Below the pieces are notes generated by a model. The model searched no databases and was not told where the DNA came from. It saw nothing but the letters and a program-made list of their open reading frames with translations. From Elainella sp. Prado103 (lineage in GTDB: Bacteria > Cyanobacteriota > Cyanobacteriia > Elainellales > Elainellaceae): 64,000 nucleotides of DNA. The position numbers were made by a program, and so were the translations under genes. The DNA lies in contig JALOOM010000005.1 in assembly GCA_025454395.1 (NCBI GenBank), positions 1 through 64,000 on the forward strand, given 5' to 3'. Of the stretch, positions 1 to 9,198 are shown piece after piece. The number at the start of each line of letters is the position of its first letter. The stretch's first letter is position 1.

Positions 1-70
1 GCTTCAGGTTTCCAGAAAAATATGAAAAAAGCGCTACATCTAGCGCTTATAGATCCATATCATCCATACT

Positions 71-256
71 TGATCGCTCATAGTCGATCGCTCATGGTTG
101 ATCGCTCATGGTTGATCGCTCACGCTCATAGTTGATCGCTCACACTCATAGCCGATCGCTCATAGTCGATCGCTCACGCTCATAGTCGATCGCTCACACT
201 CATAGCCGATCGCTCATAGTCGATCGCTCACACTCATAGCCGATTGCTCATAATCA
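71..256. repeat. Tandem short-repeat array in the window's first intergenic region
   Basis: A run of degenerate direct repeats built from a 14-bp unit close to CGATCGCTCATAGT and a roughly 20-bp variant with an added CACACT or CACGCT. Every unit contains a GATCGCTCA core. No reading frame of coding quality crosses it. It lies downstream of the 3' end of the sugar-binding-protein gene, where it could also affect the end of that transcript. This is the longest intergenic array in the window. Confidence 0.85.
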
Positions 257-435
257 ACTATCCTTGTAGCCACTCCTATCCTAACCAGGGTGAATACCTC
301 TATCTTTTATCAACTGACTCTTTTACAGAACTGAAACATATTCTGAAATGTATTATTTAATTTTGTTAAAGCGTATCCTTGTGAATTACTAATACACTAA
401 TCAATGTCTCAGCAGGAATATCCTGTCCTAACAAA

Positions 436-461
436 GCCTTGGCAGCATGCCTTGGCAGCAT
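436..461. repeat. 13-bp perfect tandem duplication causing the frameshift
   Basis: Two adjacent identical copies of GCCTTGGCAGCAT on the plus strand. Because 13 is not a multiple of three, the second copy shifts the frame of the minus-strand sugar-binding-protein gene near its 3' end. The single-copy version reads through to a typical C-terminus. Confidence 0.9.
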
Positions 462-1468
462 AGTGTATGCCTAAATATCCTTGTTCGGCAGCTTGCTGGT
501 CGATGCTGACTGCGAGTTCCCCGGTACGGATCGCTTGTTTCGCTTCTTCCAAAGCATCAAACCCCGCAACTAAGATATTTTGACGATCGGTTTCTTTGAG
601 ATATCTGAGAGCGCCCAGCGCCATCATGTCATTAGCACAAAAGATTGCTCCAATGTTGGGATATTTAGCAAACAGCCTGCGGGTTACCTCATAGGCTTCA
701 TCGACTTTCCAATGGGCAGTTTCAGTTGCTACGACATCAATATTGGGATCTTCGCGAAATGCTCGCAAAGCTCCTTGTTTCCGATCGATCGCATTTTGGG
801 CTGTGCGAATGCCCTCTAGAATCACCACTTGGGTGGGAGTACGAATTTGATCGCTAATAAATTTAGCCGATAAGTAAGCCCCTTGCTCATTATTGACGCT
901 GATGAAAGGCACATTGAGTAATCCAAGTTCCGCAGATCGGGAAGGGTTAAGTCGGTTGTCAATATTAATTAGAGTGATCCCTGCATCTTGCGCTTTTTTT
1001 AAGACAGGAATTAATTCAGTCGAATCTCCTGGCGCGATAACGATCGCATTCACCTCTGCTGCAATTAAGTCTTCAATAATGCCAATTTGTTGCTCGATCG
1101 AAGTTTCTTGAGCAGCCGTTTTAACAATCAGGCGAATCCCTAACTCCGCTTCGGCTCGTCTTGCTCCTTTTTCCATCTCAACAAAGAAGGGATTGGTGAG
1201 GGTTTTCATCACGAGCGCGATCGTCGTGACTTCCTGTTGATCGGTGACTACAGGACTAGCCGTCGGTTGAGGAGTATCCAACAGAGGAATCGATTGGCGA
1301 AGCGTAGAGCCAACACAACCGCTTAGGCTGATACTGAGGCTTACACTCAGCAGGGCTACCCCCAGAAAGCGATGGGGTAATCGGTTGATTTTATGATCGG
1401 ATATATAGTCGGATATAAATCTATAGATGCACTGAGATATATTGATCTGGATCATGCTTGGACGGCGT

Positions 1469-1528
1469 GACCAGTAAGGTTGAGACCAGTGAGGTTGAGA
1501 CCAGTGAGGTTGAGACCAGTGAGGTTGA
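1469..1528. repeat. 15-bp tandem repeat, four copies (QPHWS codons)
   Basis: Four copies of GACCAGTGAGGTTGA, the first with one mismatch. They are in frame with the 5' end of the sugar-binding-protein gene and would encode QPHWS units if the upstream ATG is used. They lie before the signal peptide, so they may instead be untranslated leader. Confidence 0.85.
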
Positions 1529-1581
1529 GATCGGTCGATGGGGTTGTGGCCGGGGATAGGATTCATAGGACAATTAGGGGC

Positions 1582-4500
1582 TTATTTAACGATCTGCTGA
1601 GTCAGGTCAATAATTTTGTCCGCTCGAAAGTCGTAATTCCAACTTGCTAAAACCTGTGCTAAAGGAGCATGGAGGTCTGGGATTTGGGCGATCAACTGGG
1701 AAATGCGTTGATCAAACCCAGTCGTTGCGGCTTCATGCAGTTGATAAACCCAGTCTAGGGGCATTTGCGATAGATGGGATAGCAACAGGGGCATAGAACA
1801 TGAGTCCTTCGGTTTAGCGGAATTTCCTTGATCGACCGATCGATAAATATATTGGATGTGCAGATGTTCAGCAAGCTTGGCTAGTAACAGATCTCGCTGG
1901 ATGGGTTTGCGGAGAAAATCATCACAGCCTGCTGCTAAAGCTTCGACCCGTGTTTCTTCAAAGGCACTGGCTGTCAGAGCAATAATCACGGTTCTAGGGG
2001 ATTGAACTGAAGAGACGGCGGCTGTTTCTGAAGGAGACCCATGCCGTAGTAGTCTCTGCTCCTCTTTGGCGCGGATGGCTCGAGTCACCTCATAACCATC
2101 CATGCCAGGCAGACGCAGATCCATCAGAACCAGGTGGGGTTGCCAGCTTTCCCATAGCTCGATCCCGATCGTTCCTTGTGGGGCTGTGCGCAAATCAAAG
2201 CCGAGGGGAACCAGAAATTTAGACAACAAATGGCTATTTTCCCATTGATCTTCGATCGATAAAATACGGTATATCGGCTGGTTAACAGCTAAGGCAATAA
2301 TTTGCTGTGGCAAAGCGGCAGGAACTGGTTCGATCGGATCACTCAAAGTTACCCAGGTATCCCATTTAAATAGACTGCCTCGTCCAACTTCTGTTTGTAC
2401 TACAATATCTCCACCCATTAATTTGGCAAATTTGCGGCTAATTGCTAATCCTAACCCAGTCCCTTCCTGAATTTGTCGGCTCGACTGGCTTTGCATAAAG
2501 GGCTGGAAGAGGAGTTTGAGATCTTCGGGTGGAATCCCTGGCCCAGTATCTTCAATTTCAAACCAGAGATGAACAGGTGGATGATTCAGGGGCTCAACAG
2601 AAATAGAATTGGGGTTAGGTAGATTAGTGCTCGACTGAGTACCCGATCGATCAGTGTGAGACAGATTAGTATGAGCCTGATCAGTATGAGACAGATTAGT
2701 ATGAGCCTGATCAGTATGAGCCTGATCAGTGTGAGACAGATTAGTATGAGCCTGATCAGTATGAGACAGATTAGTATGAGCCTGATCAGTATGAGACAGA
2801 TTAGTATGAGCCTGATCAGTATGAGACAGACTGATACTCGATCGGTCAATGCCAGGGAGATCAGAACTAGATAACTCGATCGATGGCTGAGTAATTGATG
2901 GCTGTATGGTCGGAGTACTGACTGTGCATGTGTCCATTGCAGGATCGATAGGCAATAGAACCGTAGATTCAGTGATAAGAGGCTCAACCCAGGCTCGAAG
3001 GGTAACCTGACCCGTTTGAGTAAATTTGATCGCATTGCCCAACAAGTTCAGCAGAATTTGTCGGAGTTTACTTTCATCAGCGATCACATACTGGGGCAGA
3101 TCGGACGATCGATCGAACTGCAAATCCAGCATCTTTGCATTGGCTTTGAACCGTAGCATTTCCTCTAAACTATCGAGTAGATAATGCAAATCAAAACGTT
3201 CTTGATGAAGTTTGATTTGACCCGCTTCAATCTTTGACATCTCCAACACATCATTAATTAATGCCAGAAGGTGTTGCCCACTATGGTCAATAATTTCCAA
3301 ATAGTCTTGATATTCCTGGCTGAGACTAGAATCGCTACCCATAACTTGACTAAATCCCAGGATGGCATTTAGAGGTGTGCGTAATTCGTGGCTGATATTG
3401 GCCAGAAATTCGCTCTTGGCTCGGTTGGCTGCTTCAGCCGCTTCTTTAGCTTGCTCCAACGCAGTAGATTGCTGTTGAGTTTGGCTAAATAATTCCGCCT
3501 GATGCAGGGCGATCCCTAACTGAGTGCTGATGTGGATGACTAGGTTGATCTGAGCCATTTCCCAAGCATGGGGGTGATCGTGTTGATAGCAAGCGATCAA
3601 ACCCCATAGTTGATTGCCCTGAAAAATGGGTACTAGCAAGTAAGCCCGAATCTGAAATTTTTCCAAGAGTTGGCTGTAATCGGGTGCAAGCTGGTAGGCG
3701 TAAATATCTGAAACGCAGGCGTAGCGGCGATCGGTATGAGTAGGTGTCGTGAGTTCAGAACAATGAGATTGCAGATCAGAGGACTCTTCTATAGTCTCTA
3801 AAGTGGCGATCCCCGAAATTGTCGGCTCTAAGTTTAGGCAAGCTGAGGCACATATTTCTGAGGCACATATTTCTGAGGCACATATTTCTGAAATAGATTC
3901 TGGATAATTCCTGGGCTGATGCCAGACAGCGATCGATTGAGAGGCGGTTTGCGATTGAGGCTCACCCTGAAAAAATTCAGTAATGTGGACTTGAGAACTT
4001 GCTTCAGCCCAACGTTTAGCCCAGTGTTCTATCCAACATTCAGCTTCTTGAGCAGACCCTTCAGATGTCATCTCAGGTCGAGTGAGGGATTCCGCTACAA
4101 ATGCTCGCCTTCCCTCCGCATCCAGTCGAAAAATCACGACTCGATCGCATCTCAGGAGTTGTTGAAGTTCGTCAGCAGTGGTGTGAAAAATATGGTTGAG
4201 ATCGAGAGTTTGTCGCATTCGCTCCACGACTTTCAAGGTGGCTCGTTCTCGATCGGCTCCTTCTCGTAGCGCTTGTTCTGCTTGCTGGCGGGCGAGCAAA
4301 CTATCTAAAAAGATATTGAACCATGCTCCAAGTTCGCCAATTTCGTCTTGCCCTTTTACAGGCAATGGAGTGTCCCAGCCCGCCGCCCCGGCTTGAAATA
4401 ATTCGAATCGATGGGTGATTTGACGGATCGGTTTAACCACTTTCACAGACACAATCCAAGCGGCTGCCAGAATGATTGGTAATGATAGCAACAGGGCTAA

Positions 4501-5406
4501 CGAAGTCGTGGCTCCAATCGACAAGGTGGGTGCCATCAGCGTATCCAGAGGAACCAAGCTTAAAACAACCCAGTCGCTCATCTGGGAACGGGTATAGGTC
4601 ACTAACATGCGTTGACCATTGATCGGAGTGATCAAGTGACCCTGATCGTCTACCAGTAAATCCATCAAGTCTGGATGAATAGTTCGCCCTGCCAGTTGTC
4701 GATCGGGGTGATAAATCAGTTGATGTTGAGCATCAATCACCAATAAATGTGAACCCTTACCTAAATCAACCTGGCTAAATTGCTCATGAAAAGATTCAAC
4801 GCTATGGTTGACCAGCAGCATTGCAACTGGCTTAGATTTGAGCGTTTCTGAATCAGTTTTATAGAGAATTTTGGCGGCGGTCACCACATTTTGGTAACTA
4901 GAACTGGCATTAACATTCGGTTCGATCCCTAACCAAACCACTTTTTGTTCGCGCTGCATCGCCCGCACTAAAATGCTGTTTTTAACCTCACTGCGCAGGT
5001 TCGATACATCTAGGGTGTCGCCAACATGGTAATGAACTCCATCCAGCGTAAAAATATCGATCGAAACCAGACCTTTGAGATTGCTATAACCACTGAGAAT
5101 ATAACCAATACGAGCTTTCGTCGCTAGATTCGTGTAAGCGTCTGTAGAGGCGGTTTGGCTATCGAGAACATCTACGATTTCATCAACGTTCGAAATATTA
5201 GCAATCAGGCTTTCAACTTGTTGGAGTTGTAGCTCTAGATAATTTTTCTTATTGCGAATTAATTCAGCAGTGTAGTCGATCGCTTCCTCTCGTAGAATTC
5301 TTTGAGCAACTTGGTAAGAAGAAATTCCTACCAGCAGTAAAGGAACCACACTGGTTAATACCAGAAAACCGATAAATTTCTGAGTCAGGTTCAGAGGGAA
5401 GCGCAT
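1582..5406 (-). CDS. Hybrid sensor histidine kinase (Cache-HAMP-GAF-HisKA-HATPase-REC)
   Basis: A 1274-residue membrane kinase. A first membrane helix (about 9-30), an extracytoplasmic Cache-like sensor (about 40-290), a second helix (about 293-320) and a HAMP segment come first. A GAF domain (about 400-640) and a coiled coil lead into HisKA with a canonical H-box ([12 protein letters not shown], His near 671). The ATPase domain has the N-box ([12 protein letters not shown], about 790-800) and G1/G2 boxes ([17 protein letters not shown], about 945-985). A C-terminal receiver keeps the acidic pair, the phospho-accepting Asp ([12 protein letters not shown]) and the Lys (RKP). Two repeat expansions are in frame: three SEICA units inside the GAF domain and about five 10-residue [10 protein letters not shown] units (about 860-919) between N-box and G1. 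The sugar-binding protein starts 15 bp downstream, suggesting an operon in which it is the ligand sensor, as in LuxP-LuxQ or TorT-TorS. The cognate output is not in the window. Confidence 0.9.
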   Translation of the reverse strand: MRFPLNLTQKFIGFLVLTSVVPLLLVGISSYQVAQRILREEAIDYTAELIRNKKNYLELQLQQVESLIANISNVDEIVDVLDSQTASTDAYTNLATKARIGYILSGYSNLKGLVSIDIFTLDGVHYHVGDTLDVSNLRSEVKNSILVRAMQREQKVVWLGIEPNVNASSSYQNVVTAAKILYKTDSETLKSKPVAMLLVNHSVESFHEQFSQVDLGKGSHLLVIDAQHQLIYHPDRQLAGRTIHPDLMDLLVDDQGHLITPINGQRMLVTYTRSQMSDWVVLSLVPLDTLMAPTLSIGATTSLALLLSLPIILAAAWIVSVKVVKPIRQITHRFELFQAGAAGWDTPLPVKGQDEIGELGAWFNIFLDSLLARQQAEQALREGADRERATLKVVERMRQTLDLNHIFHTTADELQQLLRCDRVVIFRLDAEGRRAFVAESLTRPEMTSEGSAQEAECWIEHWAKRWAEASSQVHITEFFQGEPQSQTASQSIAVWHQPRNYPESISEICASEICASEICASACLNLEPTISGIATLETIEESSDLQSHCSELTTPTHTDRRYACVSDIYAYQLAPDYSQLLEKFQIRAYLLVPIFQGNQLWGLIACYQHDHPHAWEMAQINLVIHISTQLGIALHQAELFSQTQQQSTALEQAKEAAEAANRAKSEFLANISHELRTPLNAILGFSQVMGSDSSLSQEYQDYLEIIDHSGQHLLALINDVLEMSKIEAGQIKLHQERFDLHYLLDSLEEMLRFKANAKMLDLQFDRSSDLPQYVIADESKLRQILLNLLGNAIKFTQTGQVTLRAWVEPLITESTVLLPIDPAMDTCTVSTPTIQPSITQPSIELSSSDLPGIDRSSISLSHTDQAHTNLSHTDQAHTNLSHTDQAHTNLSHTDQAHTDQAHTNLSHTDQAHTNLSHTDRSGTQSSTNLPNPNSISVEPLNHPPVHLWFEIEDTGPGIPPEDLKLLFQPFMQSQSSRQIQEGTGLGLAISRKFAKLMGGDIVVQTEVGRGSLFKWDTWVTLSDPIEPVPAALPQQIIALAVNQPIYRILSIEDQWENSHLLSKFLVPLGFDLRTAPQGTIGIELWESWQPHLVLMDLRLPGMDGYEVTRAIRAKEEQRLLRHGSPSETAAVSSVQSPRTVIIALTASAFEETRVEALAAGCDDFLRKPIQRDLLLAKLAEHLHIQYIYRSVDQGNSAKPKDSCSMPLLLSHLSQMPLDWVYQLHEAATTGFDQRISQLIAQIPDLHAPLAQVLASWNYDFRADKIIDLTQQIVK
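2652..2830. repeat. 30-bp tandem repeat inside the kinase ATPase domain
   Basis: About five to six near-identical units encoding [10 protein letters not shown] on the minus strand, one of them carrying a partial internal duplication. The unit is itself a divergent double 15-mer ([10 protein letters not shown]), so an original 15-bp unit may have doubled. The array sits between the ATP-binding N-box and G1 box, in the stretch where kinases normally have only a short connection. Confidence 0.9.
3843..3887. repeat. 15-bp tandem repeat, three copies (SEICA codons)
   Basis: Three exact copies of CTGAGGCACATATTT within the kinase gene, translating to three consecutive SEICA units in the GAF region. 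Frame is preserved. Confidence 0.9.
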
Positions 5407-6210
5407 TGATTAAAAAATTCAAAGGTTAATAAGGTTGGGGTTCCAGGCTCATAAGGAAAGCAAGCAGATAATGATAGGGATCTAGAGCAAAAATAGAGGA
5501 CATAATTTACGTACAACTGTATAAAGTTTTCAACTCCTATCGCAATATTCCGGAGATGTCAATAATTTTTATATTGAAACCCCAGCTTTTTTGTTACATT
5601 TATTTTCAATCTTAACGACAACTCGAAACCATCATCCCAATATGGGGCTGCGATCGTGATTGCAAGGGGGGGAATTAATCCTGAAGTAACTAATTAATCC
5701 TGAAGTAACTATTGCTACAACCTGAAGACTCATCTGAATCAAGACTTGATCGAAGCGCTGACACCCATACTGACACCCATACTGATCTCGAGCCTGTACT
5801 ATCAATCTGGGGGTGCTATGTCTAATTGAGCTGCGGGATCGGATAGGTTGAAGAACGCGGGCACGGAGATTAAGTTGTGTTAATCTGCTGAAGCAATTTT
5901 CAAATGCGGATGCTTTCAAAGTGCCCGGTTCTGGGCTGAGCTGCAACAGGATTGTCTCCCGATCGGCTAAAAAAATGGTTTGGGTTCACCCAGTGAGTCT
6001 GGCTCAACCTCTTCTACTTGTTCAGAGTCAGTCTCTACAACCAAGGCTCGTTCAGACTTCTACCTTGTTCAGAGTCAGTCTCCATAACTAAAACCTGAAT
6101 CGCAGTTGTTTTCGGTAGTGGCGTGTGGCTGAGCAGATTTCGCAATCAGCTACATTTGCGAGCCTAAAGCAAGTAGAGCGACCGGAACAATGAGTTATCA
6201 CTGATTCAAC
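5407..6210. other. Intergenic region between kinase start and tRNA-Ser, with repeats
   Basis: About 800 bp without a convincing gene. It holds a 19-bp perfect tandem repeat (5673-5710), a 12-bp tandem repeat CTGACACCCATA (5758-5781) and two imperfect copies of a segment containing CTTGTTCAGAGTCAGTCTC (near 6017 and 6065). A 104-codon minus-strand frame (5632-5946) runs through the first two arrays and matches no family I recognise. The kinase promoter should lie near 5410-5550, but no clear -35/-10 pair stands out. Confidence 0.6.
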
Positions 6211-6294
6211 GGAGAGGGTGGGATTCGAACCCACGGTGCCTTTCAGCACACTCGATTTCAAGTCGAGCGCATTCGACCACTCTGCCACCTCTCC
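6211..6294 (-). tRNA. tRNA-Ser(UGA)
   Basis: The minus strand folds as a class II tRNA: acceptor GGAGAGG pairing with CCTCTCC, D-arm segment GCAGAGTGGTCGA, anticodon stem CTCGA/TCGAG around loop CTTGAAA (anticodon TGA, reading UCA), a variable arm and the T-arm GTGGGTTCGAATCCCAC. The 84-nt length fits tRNA-Ser without an encoded CCA end, which must be added after transcription. Confidence 0.96.
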
Positions 6295-6457
6295 AAATTA
6301 CCCCAGATCCAAACCTCGATCGAATCTAGCGAGTCGGTCAGACTTTGGCTTCGGAGTGCTTTGCATGGTTTCTAGATCTGAGCCAGGTCATCAGGTAGTT
6401 GATCAGACTTGCCCAGTAGAATTGGATCACGCCTGACGTGATCCGACTCCCAGATGC

Positions 6458-7522
6458 TTATATTAGCAGCTTATTGGGTTGAGGTGCCAATTTTTCTTGA
6501 GAGGATTGATACAGTATGTCCTGCTGCTGAATGCCAAGTTCGTCATGAATCCAAACCAATGAGGCTTGGCTAACCCGTCCAGCCACGAGTGTAACGATCG
6601 AAAAATTGCGTTGTTTCCCCGTGGGAGTTTGCACAATCCGGGGCACACTGGCTGCATTCAAATAAACCGTGCCCCACGCATCTGTCACCAGACGATCGCG
6701 CAATCGAGCTTTGGTATGCCGGAGACTATGATGCATATGTCCAAATGCAACCAGCGGAATTTGCTTCGTCAGGGCTCTGGTTTGGTCAATCGCATCCGTC
6801 AGGTCTGGATCGCCATAATCGCCGCCGATCGGGTTCCAATCTTTGCCACAGATAGATTCAGCCTGATCTCCTAACCCTTGTGGCCCGCAGTGTCCAATCA
6901 AAATGATGGTTTCGTAACAGGCAGTTTGTGCTGCTGCCACAATTTTCCCTGTGGATTCTGCAAAGCTAGTTACTCCAAAGCGTTGCTGATAAAAACTCCG
7001 GTTCTTCCAGATTGGCCCACCCCAGCTAAATGGACGGCCACCGACCACCGTGAGCTGCCATTGCGGAAAATCAAGCTTACCATAGCCGACATGGGCTTCG
7101 CCTAGCAATTCAAGCTGCTGTTGGACTCGATCGGTGCGATCCAATCCTCGTAAGCCGCGTCCCCAAGATGTGGCCGTAAACCAAGCATCATGATTACCCA
7201 AAATGACTGCCTTGGGCAGATCCAGGCTTGCAATTGCCCGCACAACTTCTACAGCTTCATTGCCAAAGTCTCCTACCAGAAGGACTAAATCGACTTCCAG
7301 AGCCTTTAAAGCTTGTTGATCGCCTTCATCCCAAAGATCATGAACATCTCCCACCACCGCAATTTTGCAAGTTTGAGGCTGTGCTTGAGCTAGCTCTGAC
7401 AGGGGAGAGGGATCGGAGAGCGCTGCCCTAGGCTGAGGTTCATGTTGATCGGGCTCATGTTGATCGGGTTCATGTTGATCGAGTTCATGTTGATCGGGTT
7501 CATGTTGCTGATTTTGACTCAC
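6458..7522 (-). CDS. Metallophosphoesterase, cyanobacterial TIGR04168-type
   Basis: A calcineurin-like phosphoesterase of 354 residues. The metal-binding motifs are present in order: GDVHD (about 56), GDFGNE, GNHDAW, a late IGHCGPQG and GHMHH. The spacing and the long insert between the third and fourth motifs suggest the cyanobacterial/plastid subfamily often named TIGR04168; the substrate is unknown. The start is GTG, supported by an AAGGA ribosome-binding site nine bases upstream. The N-terminus (about residues 7-30) is four or five tandem DQHEP units from a 15-bp repeat and is probably disordered, because the phosphoesterase fold begins only near residue 50. Confidence 0.85.
   Translation of the reverse strand: MSQNQQHEPDQHELDQHEPDQHEPDQHEPQPRAALSDPSPLSELAQAQPQTCKIAVVGDVHDLWDEGDQQALKALEVDLVLLVGDFGNEAVEVVRAIASLDLPKAVILGNHDAWFTATSWGRGLRGLDRTDRVQQQLELLGEAHVGYGKLDFPQWQLTVVGGRPFSWGGPIWKNRSFYQQRFGVTSFAESTGKIVAAAQTACYETIILIGHCGPQGLGDQAESICGKDWNPIGGDYGDPDLTDAIDQTRALTKQIPLVAFGHMHHSLRHTKARLRDRLVTDAWGTVYLNAASVPRIVQTPTGKQRNFSIVTLVAGRVSQASLVWIHDELGIQQQDILYQSSQEKLAPQPNKLLI
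7438..7512. repeat. 15-bp tandem repeat, five copies (DQHEP codons)
   Basis: Five near-identical copies of GTTCATGTTGATCGG at the 5' end of the metallophosphoesterase gene, adding a repetitive acidic/His tail ahead of the fold without changing frame. Confidence 0.9.
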
Positions 7523-7684
7523 GGCTCAGTTCCTTAACCACCTTTTCCAGCATAGGCAGATGAGCCCGCATTTGGATAGGAGTGAGTCGGTGACTCTTGA
7601 GGGATGGAATGGCCAGCGCGTCAAACCTCGATCGAACCGTCGATCAAGCTGCCGATCGAACCCCAGTGGATCACAATGACCGAT

Positions 7685-8191
7685 TTAGTTATCGGTTTTT
7701 TCAATTTCAGGGCGAATGTCGTTGAGATCAATGTAGCGATCGGTCACGTTACGGAGTTCACGGGCAATCATCCCTTCTGTAGAAACGACCGTAATATGGG
7801 TATTTTTCGATCGTAATAGTTCGATCGCCCGTTCAAAATCACCATCACCGCTGAATAAAATTACTCGATCGTATTGGTCAACGGTATTAAACATATCGAC
7901 CACAATTTCGATATCCAAATTCGCCTTCTGCGAAATTCTGCCTGAACTATCGTCATAATATTCCTTCAAAATTTTAGTGCGCACAGTATAACCCAGGCTA
8001 ATCAAAGCATCTCGAAAACCGCGTTGATCCTGTTGATCTTTTAACCCGGTATACCAGAAAGCATTCATCAATGTAACTTCTGGATCTTTCGTAAAGTACT
8101 CCAATACACGCCTTGGATCAAAGAACCAACCATTTTTTTGTTGAGCGTAGAACATGTTGTTCCCGTCTACAAAGATCGAAAGACGGTTCAT
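7685..8191 (-). CDS. NYN-domain (LabA/DUF88-like) protein
   Basis: A 168-residue protein of the NYN (PIN-like) family. It begins FVDGNNMFYAQ with the first metal-binding Asp, and continues with FWYTG, the KANLDIEIVVDMF segment and LFSGDGDFERAIELL, which provide the other conserved acidic residues. The fold is that of putative RNases. Synechococcus LabA, a relative, affects circadian output. I chose ATG at 8191 because conservation starts at MNRLSIFVDG; an upstream ATG at 8239 would add 16 unremarkable residues. The gene stands alone, with about 1 kb of empty DNA upstream. Confidence 0.88.
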   Translation of the reverse strand: MNRLSIFVDGNNMFYAQQKNGWFFDPRRVLEYFTKDPEVTLMNAFWYTGLKDQQDQRGFRDALISLGYTVRTKILKEYYDDSSGRISQKANLDIEIVVDMFNTVDQYDRVILFSGDGDFERAIELLRSKNTHITVVSTEGMIARELRNVTDRYIDLNDIRPEIEKTDN

Positions 8192-9198
8192 AGTAATAAC
8201 ACCAAAAGATTTAGACCTAATATTTAGCAGTAAATTCAATTAAAAACGTTTCTACCGTTTTTCAAATGAGTCAAGCGCTTCACTTCGATAAAATGTTCTT
8301 TTATAAGCCCAGCAGACTTGCAATCCAGCTATTCTAGCTTAGGGAACAAAAAATAAAGCAAAATACAAAACTCAAGGCTTAAATTCAAGGAAATAGCGAC
8401 TGGCTTAAACTACTGGCTTAAACTATAGCAGTCCTTTATGGGAGATGGTTTTTTGGAATGCCAGAGACTCATCAGGGTAGGTGGAACGCCCAGCCTCAAG
8501 CAATGGGACAAGCCACGATCGATATAGAATTTTTATATCATTTTCCGGATAGATGGATAGCTTGAAAGTGGGTTTAGAATAGCTGGCATTGAGGCTCGGT
8601 CAGCAAGTGAGAAATGACGCGATCGAGCCCTGAGAAGATCAATCCTCAAGACTAACTTTTGAATTGAAACATTAACTGTCCAGGCTTGGTCTGAGTGTTG
8701 ATTCATTGGTAACAAGATGTAAAGATAGACCCGTTTAAAAAGTAGAGACACTGTCCAGTCCTAAGAGTTGTAAATATAGGCCAGGTAGCCTATAAAAAAT
8801 GTATTCAGCCTGTTTATCACTCTATTGATTCAAAACTCTATTGATTCAAACCGACAGAATCGTTGTCAAACCGAGTGATTCAAACCGAGCTGAGTTTAAC
8901 TTAAATATTATAGAATTATAAACTCGATCGAGCCGTCCGCTGAACAGCCTCAGCGACTGGGCTGAATTTGTCTTCAGTTTGGCAGCGAGTTCTAGAGATT
9001 ATTGTCTGGCATGATCGCCTGAGTCAGCGCTAGCCATCTCAAGGCTAAATAACTGCGATTGGTTCAAATGCGATTGATTAAAAAGTTTGATTAAGAATTG
9101 ATTAAGAATTAATTAAGAATTTTGATGAACTAGGGATGGTGGAGGTCGGTAGGGGTTGCGTAAGGACTGAGCAAAGACTGGGCAAGGCTCCAGGAGGG
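8192..9198. other. Gene-free stretch of about 1 kb
   Basis: No frame of coding quality; a 72-codon minus-strand frame at 8533-8751 has no recognisable features. It contains a 16-bp perfect tandem repeat ACTCTATTGATTCAAA (8819-8850) and imperfect repeats of GATTAAGAATT near 9075-9120. A small RNA could hide here but none is recognisable. Confidence 0.5.

Larger units (their letters stand above)
366..1566 (-). pseudogene. Periplasmic sugar-binding lipoprotein (RbsB-like), 3' end frameshifted by a 13-bp tandem duplication
   Basis: A type I periplasmic binding protein of the ribose/galactose class. A signal segment ends in a lipobox (LSGC, Cys84), followed by a Pro/Thr linker and a complete two-lobe sugar-binding fold (TNPFFVEMEKGARRAE, AIVIAPGDS, GAIFCANDMMALGAL, AVSIDQQAAEQGYLGIHYAAKA). 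As read, translation stops at 409 after a 12-residue tail starting CCQGF. Positions 436-448 and 449-461 are identical copies of a 13-bp unit. Removing one restores a normal family C-terminus (ALLGQDIP, then about 16 more residues) ending at 366. The start is uncertain: ATG at 1566 lies 15 bp after the kinase stop but adds four QPHWS-type repeats, and ATG at 1455 would omit them. It follows the hybrid kinase and has no transporter genes beside it, so a sensory role is more likely than import. The short tail might still fold, so the protein may be altered rather than lost. Confidence 0.8.

Noticed and set aside
2656-2874. Plus-strand frame of repeated [10 protein letters not shown] units
   Set aside because: Antisense reading of the kinase repeat array.
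5632-5946. 104-codon minus-strand frame after the kinase start
   Set aside because: It crosses two tandem repeats (giving YGCQYGCQ), has no binding site or recognisable family, and its composition is unlike neighbouring genes.
6088-6436. Two frames over the tRNA-Ser gene that look like short proteins (MAEWSNALDLKSS on minus, MGFEPTVPFSTLDFKSS on plus)
   Set aside because: They are translations of the tRNA gene and its complement, a familiar artefact.
7500-7571. 23-codon minus-strand frame (MRAHLPMLEKVVKELSRESKSAT) overlapping the metallophosphoesterase start
   Set aside because: Looks protein-like but is very short, and its upstream frame has no start codon before a stop; could be chance overlap with the GTG-started gene.
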